Made by a program: the position numbers and the translations under genes | NCBI GenBank assembly: GCA_963848085.1 | Contig: CAWKCE010000005.1 | Location: 62,001 to 126,000, forward strand | DNA length: 64,000 bases | Direction: 5' to 3' | DNA from: CAWKCE01 sp032127035 | GTDB lineage: Bacteria > Actinomycetota > Actinomycetes > JAHEKZ01 | Notes under the pieces: generated by a model | The model's input: only the letters and a program-made list of their open reading frames with translations | What the model was told of the DNA's origin: nothing | Database searches by the model: none | Shown here: piece after piece, positions 36,803 to 44,843 of the stretch | Layout: each line of letters opens with the position of its first letter | How positions within the stretch are numbered: the first letter of the stretch is position 1

Positions 36803-38602
36803 TCAGCGGAAGGACCCCACGACCGCCACCTTGACGTCGAGGTTCGACCCCGACGTGGCCATCAGCGCCACCTTGCCGTCGGTGTCCACCGGCGCGACCA
36901 CGGTCGTGACGACCGAACGGCCCGACACGGCAGACACGTCAACGGTGGCCGGTCGGCCCCGACCCGGACGCCAGAACACCAGCTGGCTGTCGACCGACGG
37001 GTTGCGGACGGTCACCTGGAGCAGCACCGCGCGGGTGTCAGAAGGCGTCGCCGAGGCAACCGAGAAGGTCTTCTCGACGCCGCCGTTGAGGCGCTTGATC
37101 CCGAGGTTCGACTGCGTCGCCACGACGTTCTTCGACGTACGTCGTGGGGCGAACCCGAGCCCACCGCCGACCACCTTGGGCTCGTAGGACCCGACCAGGT
37201 CGACGTCGACAGCTCGAGCGTTCTTCCCGATGTGCTCGACGATCACCGCTCCGTCGCGCCCAAGCGGCACCGTCGTCTGCACCGTCTGCGCCTTGGCGCG
37301 GTACTCCACCAACGGCTGGGCGGGGCGGTCAGCGCCGGCCGGGTACACGAACACCGACCCACGGCCCGAGCCCTGCCGCACGGTGACGGAGACCACCGCA
37401 GCCGACGCCGCCTGGTCGACGCCCTGGCCGCCCGCGATCACGATCTTCCGGAGCGCGGCGGCGCCCATTGGCCCGTCGCCTGACTGCAGGCGCTGCCCGG
37501 CAACCGGGTGGAAGCGATCGCCGCCACCGGCTGCGATGTCACGGCGCACGGCCGGTGGCAGGTTCGGGTCGACGTAGTACCCGACCACGCTCACCAGGAC
37601 GTCCGTCGCAGCGACCGACGTCGCGAAGCTGACCTTGCCGTCCGCGCCCACGGGGAGGACCATCGCCGAGCTCGCCGACTGGTTCAGCTCCGCACTCACC
37701 CGAGGAGCGGAGGGGAGCTCGCGGCCGGCCGGTCCGGCCGTGAGGGACGACGCCGCAGTCGGCTTGCGCATGGTCACCTGCAGGGCAACGGCGGCCACCC
37801 CTGCCGACGGCACGGCTCCGACACCCGTCACCTGCGCGTCGACGCGGGTCGGCCGGCTGCCGTACTCGGGCGGCGCAAACACCCGGCAGGAGTCGTTCAG
37901 CGTCCCCACGCCCCGGTTTGTGGCGAGGACTCGAGTGGCCGACACGGGCACGTAGCTCATGGGCTCAGTGATGATCGGCGGCGCCGCGGTCGTGAGTGAA
38001 CCGACGATGCAGGGCCCGGCCAGCGGGGTCCCGGTCCAGAACGACGTGCGACCACTCGCCCCGTCCAGGTTGAGACTGATGTGGATGTGGTCGGTGTGTG
38101 GGACCGATCCGGTGTACGGCTCCCACCCGCCGGGCGAGTAAGCACGCCAGATCTTCTTGTTCCAGATCATGTACATGATCCCGAGCCGGTGAGCTATCGC
38201 GTGCGCGTTCCCGAACTCGTCACGGGCCAGCACCCAGTCGATGAACGACCGGACCTGCCTGCGGTCCTTGACGTTGAAGGCGCTGTTCATCCAGTCGAGT
38301 GCGCGCCCGTCGTTGTGCTCCGACGTCGTGTAGCAGGCGTCGCGCGCGATGCCGATCGTCTCGCCCTGCCCGTACGTCGCCCGGATCAGCGCCGCCAGCT
38401 TCTTTGCTCCCGGCCGGTTGACCGGGTCGCAGACAGCACCGGGCTCGTAGCCGGCCGCAGGCTCGATTGCGGCGTGGAACTGCGGGGTCGTCGGCGGGGC
38501 CGGGGCAGCGTGTGCGGGGGCAGCCGCGAGCAGGGTGAGTGCCAGGACCCCGGAGGCAACGACGGCGGCGGGCGCGCGTCGTCGGGCGGGGCCTGGGTGC
38601 AT
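36803..38602 (-). CDS. Secreted protein: DD-peptidase-like domain plus three beta repeats
   Basis: 599-residue exported protein. Signal peptide (AAVVASGVLALTLLAAAPAHA), then a domain with SEHNDGRALDW and PHTDHIHISL whose His/Asp set matches the zinc site of D-Ala-D-Ala/Hedgehog-fold peptidases (the ARB-07466-like C-terminal domain common in actinobacteria). The remaining 390 residues are three copies of a roughly 120-residue beta domain beginning SATRVLATNRGVG, with V-A-L-Q-V-T-type cores and ending VVGYYVDP, LVGSYEP and VVGSFR. These repeats are widespread in actinobacterial cell-surface proteins. ATG 38602 begins the signal peptide. Likely envelope-associated; the peptidase activity is inferred only from residues. 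Confidence 0.8.
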   Translation of the reverse strand: MHPGPARRRAPAAVVASGVLALTLLAAAPAHAAPAPPTTPQFHAAIEPAAGYEPGAVCDPVNRPGAKKLAALIRATYGQGETIGIARDACYTTSEHNDGRALDWMNSAFNVKDRRQVRSFIDWVLARDEFGNAHAIAHRLGIMYMIWNKKIWRAYSPGGWEPYTGSVPHTDHIHISLNLDGASGRTSFWTGTPLAGPCIVGSLTTAAPPIITEPMSYVPVSATRVLATNRGVGTLNDSCRVFAPPEYGSRPTRVDAQVTGVGAVPSAGVAAVALQVTMRKPTAASSLTAGPAGRELPSAPRVSAELNQSASSAMVLPVGADGKVSFATSVAATDVLVSVVGYYVDPNLPPAVRRDIAAGGGDRFHPVAGQRLQSGDGPMGAAALRKIVIAGGQGVDQAASAAVVSVTVRQGSGRGSVFVYPAGADRPAQPLVEYRAKAQTVQTTVPLGRDGAVIVEHIGKNARAVDVDLVGSYEPKVVGGGLGFAPRRTSKNVVATQSNLGIKRLNGGVEKTFSVASATPSDTRAVLLQVTVRNPSVDSQLVFWRPGRGRPATVDVSAVSGRSVVTTVVAPVDTDGKVALMATSGSNLDVKVAVVGSFR

Positions 38603-38694
38603 AGAGGTTGGGTCGGCCTCCACCGGCCCCGCATGTAACCTCCAAGTGCCCACGGTCACCCGCTCGGCCTAGTCCACACGAGGGAGTCACCCAC

Positions 38695-39426
38695 TTGGAG
38701 CACAGCCCGCTCCCTGACGCAGAGGTGTCGCGAGCCCTCGTGGTCACGGCTCACCCGGACGACGTCGACTTCGGTGCCGGGGGAACCATCGCGACCTGGA
38801 CCGCGCAGGGGATCGAGGTGACCTACTGCGTGGTGACGGACGGCGACGCCGGGGGCTTCGACCCGGATGTCCCGCGCACCGAGATCCCACGCATTCGACG
38901 CGCCGAGCAGACGGCGGCAGCAGCGATCGTCGGCGTCACCGACGTGCGGTTCCTCGGCTACCGCGACGGCGAGCTCACGGTGAGCCACGACCTCCGTCGT
39001 GACATCAGCCGGGTGATCCGACAGGTCCGCCCGCGGCGGATGCTCATCCAGTCCCCCGAGCGGAACTGGCAGCGCATCCAGGCGTCGCACCCCGACCACC
39101 TGGCGGCTGGCGACGCCGCCATCCAGGCCGTCTACCCCGACGCACGCAACCCGTTCGCTCACCCCTCGCTGCTGCGAGACGAGGGTCTCGAGGCGTGGAC
39201 GGTCGAGGAGGTATGGGTCATGGCCAGCGACGGGCCCGATTACTTCGTCGACGTCACCGAGCGGTTCGAAACCAAGATTCGCGCACTTCGCGCCCACGAG
39301 TCCCAGACGGCACACATGGACGAGCTCGAGGAGTGGCTGCGGACCTGGATGTCCTCGGCGGCCGAACGAGGCGGACTGGCCTCCGGCCGGCTGGCGGAGG
39401 CGTTCAAGGTGGTGGCTACGGCCTGA
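38695..39426 (+). CDS. PIG-L family N-acetylglucosaminyl/LMW-thiol-type deacetylase
   Basis: 243-residue zinc hydrolase of the PIG-L family, with metal and catalytic motif AHPDDVDFG and a second HPDH motif near the middle. Relatives remove acetyl groups from GlcNAc conjugates (MshB, Mca, BshB types); the substrate here is not known. The most plausible start is TTG 38695, 8 nt after GGGAG; GTG 38725 is the alternative, and frames starting further upstream are unlikely. Divergent from the secreted DD-peptidase-like gene. Confidence 0.85.
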   Translation: MEHSPLPDAEVSRALVVTAHPDDVDFGAGGTIATWTAQGIEVTYCVVTDGDAGGFDPDVPRTEIPRIRRAEQTAAAAIVGVTDVRFLGYRDGELTVSHDLRRDISRVIRQVRPRRMLIQSPERNWQRIQASHPDHLAAGDAAIQAVYPDARNPFAHPSLLRDEGLEAWTVEEVWVMASDGPDYFVDVTERFETKIRALRAHESQTAHMDELEEWLRTWMSSAAERGGLASGRLAEAFKVVATA

Positions 39427-39468
39427 CACCGGTCCCTAGGCGGCGCACCGCCACTGGCAACGCACCAG

Positions 39469-39810
39469 TCACCAGAAGACCGCCAGCACGATGTTGACGA
39501 GCGTCAGGCCACCGATGGCGCCCCAGACCCCATCCGGAACGGCGTCCTTCTTCCGGTTGGCGACGACGAGCGCCAGGATCAGCAGCAGCACCACGAGCTT
39601 CACGCCGACCTTGGTGTTGTTGACCGGCTCGTCCATCCCTTGGAGCACGCCGACGAGCAGCAGCCCCGTGACCAGCTGGGTGAGGGCGCCGTGGAACATC
39701 GCTGGGTTTACCTGGCGGGGGTGGCTCCTCGCCTGGACCAGGAACCCTCCGAGCAGGCTCGCCAAACCGACGAAGTGAAGGACCAGCAGGGACTTCTCGA
39801 CCAGCTCCAT
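39469..39810 (-). CDS. Small integral membrane protein
   Basis: 113-residue protein with four hydrophobic helices (LLVLHFVGLASLLGGFLV; LVTGLLLVGVLQG; VKLVVLLLILALVVA; IGGLTLVNIVLAVFW) and little else. The pattern is that of a small conserved actinobacterial membrane family; no function can be assigned. It follows the LuxR response regulator by 19 nt and may be cotranscribed with it. Confidence 0.7.
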   Translation of the reverse strand: MELVEKSLLVLHFVGLASLLGGFLVQARSHPRQVNPAMFHGALTQLVTGLLLVGVLQGMDEPVNNTKVGVKLVVLLLILALVVANRKKDAVPDGVWGAIGGLTLVNIVLAVFW

Positions 39811-39829
39811 GGGCCCCGACCCTACGACC

Positions 39830-40492
39830 TCACAGAAGTCGCCGGTCGCTCGCCCAGCGGGCCAGCTCGTTGCGGTTGGACAGCTGCAGCTTCCGCAGCA
39901 CGTTCGACACGTGCGTCTCGACCGTCCGAACCGACAGGAACAGCTCCTTGGCCACCTCCTTGTAGGTGTAGCCGCGGGCGATCAGCCGCATGACCTCACG
40001 CTCCCTCGGTGACAGCCGGTCGAGCTCCTCGTCGACCACGGGCACATCAGGCGACCCGGCGAAGGCATCGAGGACGAAGCCGGCGAGCCGAGGCGAGAAG
40101 ACGGCATCGCCCCCCGCCACCCGGTCGATGGCGTCGGCCAGCTCGGGGCCGGTAATCGACTTGGTGACGTATCCGCGCGCGCCGGCGCGCACGGTCGCGA
40201 TGACGTCCTCGGCTGCGTCGGACACCGACAGCGCGAGGAACCGGGTGTCCGGGACCAGATGCGCGCAGCGCCGCAGCACCTCGGGGCCGTCACCGCCGGG
40301 CAGGTGGACGTCGAGGAGCACCACGTCCGGCTTCGCCGACACGACGAGGGAGACCGCGGAGTCGACGTCCTCCGCCTCCCCCAGGACGTCGACCCGGTCG
40401 CCCAGCTCGGTGCGGACACCGGTGCGGAACATGCGGTGGTCGTCGACCAGGACGACGCTCGGTCTGGTCGGTCGGGGTATGGCGTCAGTCAC
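39830..40492 (-). CDS. NarL/LuxR-type response regulator
   Basis: 220-residue regulator. Receiver domain with VVLVDDHRMFRTGV and phospho-acceptor in VLLDVHLPGGDG, a Lys in GYVTKSITG, and a C-terminal LuxR HTH (LSPREREVMRLIARGYTYKE; VRTVETHVSNVLRKL). GTG 40492 overlaps the kinase stop by 8 nt (GTGACTGA), so it is certainly the partner of that kinase. Likely controls envelope-stress genes, by analogy with LiaR-type systems. Confidence 0.93.
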   Translation of the reverse strand: MTDAIPRPTRPSVVLVDDHRMFRTGVRTELGDRVDVLGEAEDVDSAVSLVVSAKPDVVLLDVHLPGGDGPEVLRRCAHLVPDTRFLALSVSDAAEDVIATVRAGARGYVTKSITGPELADAIDRVAGGDAVFSPRLAGFVLDAFAGSPDVPVVDEELDRLSPREREVMRLIARGYTYKEVAKELFLSVRTVETHVSNVLRKLQLSNRNELARWASDRRLL

Positions 40493-41711
40493 GGCTCCGC
40501 TCCATCCTCAGCTCGACGCGGGTCCCGGCGCCGAGCTCGCTGTCCACCGTCGCGCGCCCGCCGACGCGCTCCATGCGGCCGACGATCGACTCCTTGATCC
40601 CCATGCGGTCCGGCGGAACCGCCCCTGGGTCGAAGCCGGCTCCACGGTCACGAACGTAGACGGCGACCTCGGTCGGCTCGACCTCGACGTAGACAGCGAC
40701 CGCCGAGCCGGCGGCGTGCTTGCCCGCGTTGGTCAGGGCCTCGCGGGTGGCTTGGACCAATGACGTCGTGCGGTCGTCCAGCGGCGCGTCCCCGACGCAG
40801 ACCAGCTCGACGGTCACCCCATGCCGGTCCTCCACCTCGGCGACGACGTCCTCCAGCGCGCCGCGGAGCGACTGCCCAGCCGACGGGACCGGGGCGTACA
40901 GCCACCTGCGGAGGTCGCGCTCCTGGGCCCGCGCCAGCTGACCGACCGCGGCGGGGTCCTGGGCGTTCCGCTGGATGAGCGCGAGCGTCTGGAGAACGGA
41001 GTCGTGGACTTGGGCGGCGAGCTCGGCGCGCTCCTCGCTGCGGATACGTGCCCGGCGCTCGTCGTCCCGCTCCCGGAGGAGCCGAAGGGCGAACGGGCCA
41101 CCCAGCAGGGCGACCCCCAGACCGACCACCACGACCGCCACGAGGAGCTGGCCGGCGTCGGCCAGCCCCGAGCGACCGATGACGAACACCAGGAGCCCGA
41201 GCACGACCAGGACGGTTCCGACCGCGACCTGGAGGGCGCCCGCCCGATCCTCGGGAGCGACGCGTCCCATCCCGACGCGCAGTCGGTCGCGCTGGTCCTC
41301 GTCGGCCTGCAGCCACACCAGCGCGGCTCCCAGACCCACGACGACCAGTGGCCAGGTGCCGCTGACGTCGAGGCCCGACTGGGCGGCGAGGAGGAGGACG
41401 CCGATGAGCACGCCGGCCGCGCCCAACAGCAGCGCGACGGTCCGCTCGCGGCTGAGCGGGACGACCGCGTGTTCCGACCGGCCGGCAGCCGGGGGGTGGG
41501 CGGCGATGGCTGACCGGCCGGGGGGGTCGAGGGGGACCAGGACCCACAGAGCGCCGTATGCCAGCAGGCCCGCGCCACCCATCGCCGTCAGCAGGACGAA
41601 CGCGCCCCGCACCCACCACACCCCCACGCGGAGGTGCTCGGCCATCCCGGCGGCGACACCGGCCACGATGCGGCCGTCGCTGGACCGGTGCAGGGGCGCG
41701 ACGTCGTTCAC
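40485..41711 (-). CDS. PspC-domain sensor histidine kinase (LiaS/DesK-like)
   Basis: 408-residue membrane kinase. N-terminal PspC domain (RIVAGVAAGMAEHLRV) with its own membrane segment, further hydrophobic helices to about residue 200, then a HisKA_3 dimerisation helix with the phospho-His in AAQVHDSVLQTL, N-box REALTNAGKHA and ATP lid DRGAGFDPG. GTG 41711 is used since upstream codons run into the intergenic repeat. The fusion of PspC to a kinase is a known actinobacterial design that ties membrane stress sensing to a two-component output. Divergent from a second PspC gene. Confidence 0.9.
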   Translation of the reverse strand: MNDVAPLHRSSDGRIVAGVAAGMAEHLRVGVWWVRGAFVLLTAMGGAGLLAYGALWVLVPLDPPGRSAIAAHPPAAGRSEHAVVPLSRERTVALLLGAAGVLIGVLLLAAQSGLDVSGTWPLVVVGLGAALVWLQADEDQRDRLRVGMGRVAPEDRAGALQVAVGTVLVVLGLLVFVIGRSGLADAGQLLVAVVVVGLGVALLGGPFALRLLRERDDERRARIRSEERAELAAQVHDSVLQTLALIQRNAQDPAAVGQLARAQERDLRRWLYAPVPSAGQSLRGALEDVVAEVEDRHGVTVELVCVGDAPLDDRTTSLVQATREALTNAGKHAAGSAVAVYVEVEPTEVAVYVRDRGAGFDPGAVPPDRMGIKESIVGRMERVGGRATVDSELGAGTRVELRMERSRD

Positions 41712-41783
41712 CTCCGCATCGTCACACGAAGCGACCCGCGCGCGCCTCGGGGAGATCCCGGAGCCACCCCCCACCCCGACCCG

Positions 41784-41995
41784 CCGAGTGCACACCCAGA
41801 GGACACTTCCACCCGCCGAGTGCGCACTCCGGGGACACCTCCGGCTGCGCCCATGCGCCATCCGCGGAGCAGTCATCCGGGGCCTGGCTGGCCCGGGACG
41901 GGCAGACCCCTCGGCCCGGGCGCACACTCGGCGCTCCAGGGTGGTGTGTGGGTACGCACTCGGCGAGCGAAACGCTCCTGTGGGTGTGCACTCGG
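41784..41995. repeat. Five-copy nested inverted repeat between two PspC genes
   Basis: Five copies of a GCCGAGTGYRCAC-type core: two forward (about 41783 and 41815) and three reversed (about 41921, 41955 and 41984). Outer arms CCGAGTGCACACCCAGAGGA (41784-41803) and its complement at 41976-41995 match at 19 of 20 positions; an inner pair at 41814-41827 and 41952-41965 matches at 13 of 14. The rest of the 360-bp gap (41712-42071) holds no gene I can support. Confidence 0.75.
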
Positions 41996-42071
41996 GGGTG
42001 GGGGTCGAGTCCGGGTCAGCTCCGGGCTGGTTCCGGATGTGCGGGGCGTCCGGGCCCGGTTGTCTGGAGAC

Positions 42072-43265
42072 ATGACCGAACAGCCCGGCGCCGGATACGC
42101 GCCTCCCCCACCCGGCTACCAGCCGCCGCCCCCTCCTCCCGCGCCGCCCGGACCCCGCCCGCCGCTCGCGCGAACCGCTGGCGAACAGCGGGTCGTTGCC
42201 GGTGTTGCCGGCGGAGTCGCACGATGGCTCGCGGTGGATCCGGTCCTCGTCCGGGTCGCCTTCGTCGTGCTCGCGATCTTCGGCGGCGGCGGCATCCTGC
42301 TCTACCTCGCGGGGTGGCTGTTCATCCCCGCGGACGGCGAGGAGGTCTCCGCCGGCGAGCGGTTCTTTCGGGACAACACGACGCTCGCGGTGATCGTCGC
42401 CGTGCTGCTGGCCATGATCGTCGTCGGTCCCTTGCTGGCCTGGGGCTGGTGGGGTGACGGACCCGGGTTGCTCGGTGTCTCGCTGATCGTCCTCGCGGTG
42501 GTGCTCATCTTCGTCGCCCTCGACCGACGACGCGCCAGTCCGGACGCCGGTCTCCCCCTGACGGGGCCCGCAGCACCAGGCCCGGTCGGGCCGGCCGCGT
42601 ACCCAGCGGCGCCCCCGCCGGTCGTGCCGCGCGAGCGGTCGGTCCTCGGACGCGTGACGGTCAGCGTGGCGCTGGTCGTCGTCGGGACCTTGATCGCCCT
42701 GGACCTGGCCAACGTCGCTGCCGTGGGGGCGGTCACCGTCTTGTCCGCGACGCTCCTCGTGGTGTCGGCCGGGCTGCTCCTCGGCACCTGGATCGGCCGG
42801 TCACGCGGCCTGATCTGGCTGGGAGTCGTCCTGGTGGCCGTGCTCGTCCCCGTCGCAGCGGTGCCCGACAGCATCGACTTCAACGGCGGTGCCGGAGAAC
42901 GCTCCTTCGCGCCCACGACCGCCAGCGAGCTGGCTTCGGACTACCAGCTGGGCGCTGGCGACATGGTGCTCGACCTTCGGCGGCTCGAGCTGGGCGGCAC
43001 CACCGAGACCGTCCGAGCATCTGTCGGAGCCGGACAGCTTCAGGTCCTTCTCCCGGCCGGGCTCGACGCCGTGGTGCGGGCCGGTGTGGGGGTCGGCGAC
43101 ATCGTCGCTCCCGATATCCGTGACGCCGGCGGCTTCGGCGTCGACCGAGCGTGGACGCTGGATGCCGAGCCCTCCGACGGTGCGGTCGTCCTCGACCTCG
43201 AGGTCGGCCTCGGTGAGATCAGCGTTGACTACCCGTCCACCACCCTGTTCGAGGTGACCCGATGA
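42072..43265 (+). CDS. PspC-domain membrane protein with LiaF-like C-terminal domain
   Basis: 397-residue protein: Pro-rich cytoplasmic N-terminus (residues 8-35), PspC domain (RVVAGVAGGVARWLAVDPVL) with its helix, several further transmembrane segments to about residue 270, then a soluble beta-rich domain with repeating V-G-A-G/V-G-L-G motifs (VGAGQLQVLLPAG; LEVGLGEISVDYP) typical of the LiaF/toastrack cell-wall-stress domain. ATG 42072 follows GGAG closely. Divergent from the PspC kinase, so probably its sensor partner or target. Confidence 0.85.
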   Translation: MTEQPGAGYAPPPPGYQPPPPPPAPPGPRPPLARTAGEQRVVAGVAGGVARWLAVDPVLVRVAFVVLAIFGGGGILLYLAGWLFIPADGEEVSAGERFFRDNTTLAVIVAVLLAMIVVGPLLAWGWWGDGPGLLGVSLIVLAVVLIFVALDRRRASPDAGLPLTGPAAPGPVGPAAYPAAPPPVVPRERSVLGRVTVSVALVVVGTLIALDLANVAAVGAVTVLSATLLVVSAGLLLGTWIGRSRGLIWLGVVLVAVLVPVAAVPDSIDFNGGAGERSFAPTTASELASDYQLGAGDMVLDLRRLELGGTTETVRASVGAGQLQVLLPAGLDAVVRAGVGVGDIVAPDIRDAGGFGVDRAWTLDAEPSDGAVVLDLEVGLGEISVDYPSTTLFEVTR

Positions 43266-43513
43266 AGCGGCATTCGTTCGACCCGACCTCGTTCCTCGCC
43301 GGCCTGGTGCTCGCGGCGATCGCCGGGGCGTACCTGGCGGCGCAACACTCCAGCTGGGACGTCGACGGCCGGTGGGTGTTTCCGGTCGCGCTGATCGGGC
43401 TGGGCATCGCCGGGGTGGCCGGGGCGCTGAGCGGTAGTCGCGGTCGCGAAGACGTCGACGTCACTGCGGTGCCGCCGGGAGGTGCGTCCGCGCCAGCTCC
43501 GCCACCGGAGTGA
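43262..43513 (+). CDS. Small membrane protein after the PspC/LiaF-like gene
   Basis: 83-residue protein with two hydrophobic helices (FLAGLVLAAIAGAYLAAQ and VFPVALIGLGIAGVAGAL) and a Pro-rich polar tail, resembling the short LiaI/DUF5668-like proteins that accompany PspC systems. Its ATG overlaps the previous stop by 4 nt. Its last 53 nt overlap the 3' end of the convergent NUDIX gene. Confidence 0.7.
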   Translation: MKRHSFDPTSFLAGLVLAAIAGAYLAAQHSSWDVDGRWVFPVALIGLGIAGVAGALSGSRGREDVDVTAVPPGGASAPAPPPE

Positions 43514-43955
43514 GCGGGAGCTCAGCGATCGCAGCCACCGGAAACCAGGTGGGTGTGTCGCTGCTGCCCTCCGCGTCGTGCACCACGAGCGGGCCGGTGA
43601 GCGTCACTTCGACCCGGTAGAGGATCCGGATTGCGTGGTACAGCAGATCCGGCCGCTCGGCGTGGTAGGCGTCGCGCACCTGCGATCCGACGTCGAGCAG
43701 TCCCACGACCCGGCCGCGGAGGCCGGTCTCCTCGTGCAGCTCGCGGAGCACGGCCTCGACCGGGTGCTCACCCACCTCGACGCGGCCGCCCGGCAGCGAC
43801 CAGGCGCCGGGGAACGGAGTGCGATCGGTCAGCCGGACGAGCAGCAGCTGCGGCTCGGACGATGTCGGGTGGCTGACCAGGCCGTAGGCACCGACCCGTT
43901 GAACATGCGCGTCGGCGGGGAGGGGTAGTGAGGCGCCGCGGTCGGCTGGTTCCAT
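43461..43955 (-). CDS. NUDIX hydrolase
   Basis: 164-residue hydrolase with a complete NUDIX box, GGRVEVGEHPVEAVLRELHE followed by ETGL, which binds metal and cleaves nucleoside diphosphate-X compounds. LPGGRVEVGE is preceded by the usual PFPGAWS. The substrate is not predictable. ATG 43955 (MEPADRG) and ATG 43973 are both possible; the frame upstream is antisense-like. The 3' end overlaps the convergent small membrane gene. Confidence 0.85.
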   Translation of the reverse strand: MEPADRGASLPLPADAHVQRVGAYGLVSHPTSSEPQLLLVRLTDRTPFPGAWSLPGGRVEVGEHPVEAVLRELHEETGLRGRVVGLLDVGSQVRDAYHAERPDLLYHAIRILYRVEVTLTGPLVVHDAEGSSDTPTWFPVAAIAELPLTPVAELARTHLPAAPQ

Positions 43956-44025
43956 GGCCTGATCGTGCCGCATCCACGAGCGGGTGACGGGGATCCGGCC
44001 GGGCGTGGGCGGCGAAGGGGGACCG

Positions 44026-44193
44026 TCACGCCGGCCGGGTCCGCCAGCCGAGGTAGCGCAGGTACTCGCGGCCGTGCATCCGGGCATAGCTGGGGACCGG
44101 GCTGACGGCCCAACCACGAGCCTCGAGGTAACCGAACCAGTCCGAGTCCGGCTCACCGAACTCGATCGGCCAGGTGAAGCGCTGCCAGTCCAT
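44026..44193 (-). CDS. Short conserved-looking hypothetical protein (55 aa)
   Basis: 55 residues starting MDWQRFTWPIEFGEPDSDWF and containing SYARMHGREYLRYLGW. The aromatic-rich composition and good codon usage suggest a real small protein. GAGG 5 nt before ATG 44193 supports translation. Function unknown; no signal or membrane helix. Confidence 0.6.
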   Translation of the reverse strand: MDWQRFTWPIEFGEPDSDWFGYLEARGWAVSPVPSYARMHGREYLRYLGWRTRPA

Positions 44194-44248
44194 CGCTGCC
44201 TCGTGACTACGGTGGGGTGGGACGATCTAGTCATCGACCCATGGGAAC

Positions 44249-44264
44249 TAGTTCTTTAGAACTA
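44249..44264. promoter_or_regulatory. Palindromic operator TAGTTCT-TT-AGAACTA
   Basis: Seven-bp perfect arms separated by TT, in an unusually AT-rich patch, followed at once by a TATAGC that could be a -10 for the downstream gene. Shape suits a MarR- or PadR-type dimer; no such regulator gene is nearby. The rest of the gap between 44194 and 44369 shows nothing else. Confidence 0.5.
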
Positions 44265-44369
44265 TAGCGCGCGGGCTGTCCCCGTCGACCTCCGCGGACG
44301 CCCGCACATCGGCGCCTCCGGAGGTCTTGACGCGCCCGCCACACGCTGCTGTGGACCTCGGTCACCGCG

Positions 44370-44825
44370 GTGTCTCTTGCCCTCGCCGGCAGCGCCGACC
44401 TCGCGGCGAGCGGCCCCGGTACCAGCGCGCGCGTGGCGGCGCCCGAGACCACGGTCTTTACCATCGTCGAGCGCGCGACGACCGACGTCGTGGTGTACGT
44501 CAACCCGGCTGAGGACGACGTCATCGGCAACACGCTCGGCTTCGGCAACGACCTCTACGGCCCCGGCAACAAGAAGAAGATCGGACGTGACCAGGGCTTC
44601 TGCTACCGCACCAACCCCGGCAAGTCGTGGGAGTGCACGTGGACGAACCTGCTGTCCGACGGCCGCATCACCGTCCAGGGCGTGTTCCCCGACAACCTGC
44701 GGGACTCCCGACTGGCCATCACCGGCGGCACCGGCGCCTACCAGAACGCCCGCGGCTACATGCTGCTGCACTCACGCAACGCCAAGGGAACCGCGTTCGA
44801 CTTCACGTTCCACGTGATCCGGTAG
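44370..44825 (+). CDS. Allene-oxide-cyclase-barrel-like secreted protein
   Basis: 151 residues as given. The part from TTVFTIVERATTDVV to FDFTFHVIR matches the AOC-barrel/dirigent-like domain of small secreted actinobacterial proteins (GFCYRTNPGKSWECTWT; LAITGGTGAYQNARGYM); function unknown. The 5' end is irregular: the frame is open from 44331, giving LLWTSVTAVSLALAGSA, which reads as a signal peptide, yet no ATG/GTG/TTG precedes it in frame. GGAGG (44320-44324) and TTG 44327 lie one frame out, so a one-base shift or a rare CTG start is possible. GTG 44370 is the first standard codon. Confidence 0.65.
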   Translation: MSLALAGSADLAASGPGTSARVAAPETTVFTIVERATTDVVVYVNPAEDDVIGNTLGFGNDLYGPGNKKKIGRDQGFCYRTNPGKSWECTWTNLLSDGRITVQGVFPDNLRDSRLAITGGTGAYQNARGYMLLHSRNAKGTAFDFTFHVIR

Positions 44826-44843
44826 CCGGAAGCGGTTCGGCGA

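Noticed and set aside
41722..41991. 89-codon minus-strand frame between the PspC genes
   Set aside because: It consists mostly of translated repeat cores and has no independent sign of coding.
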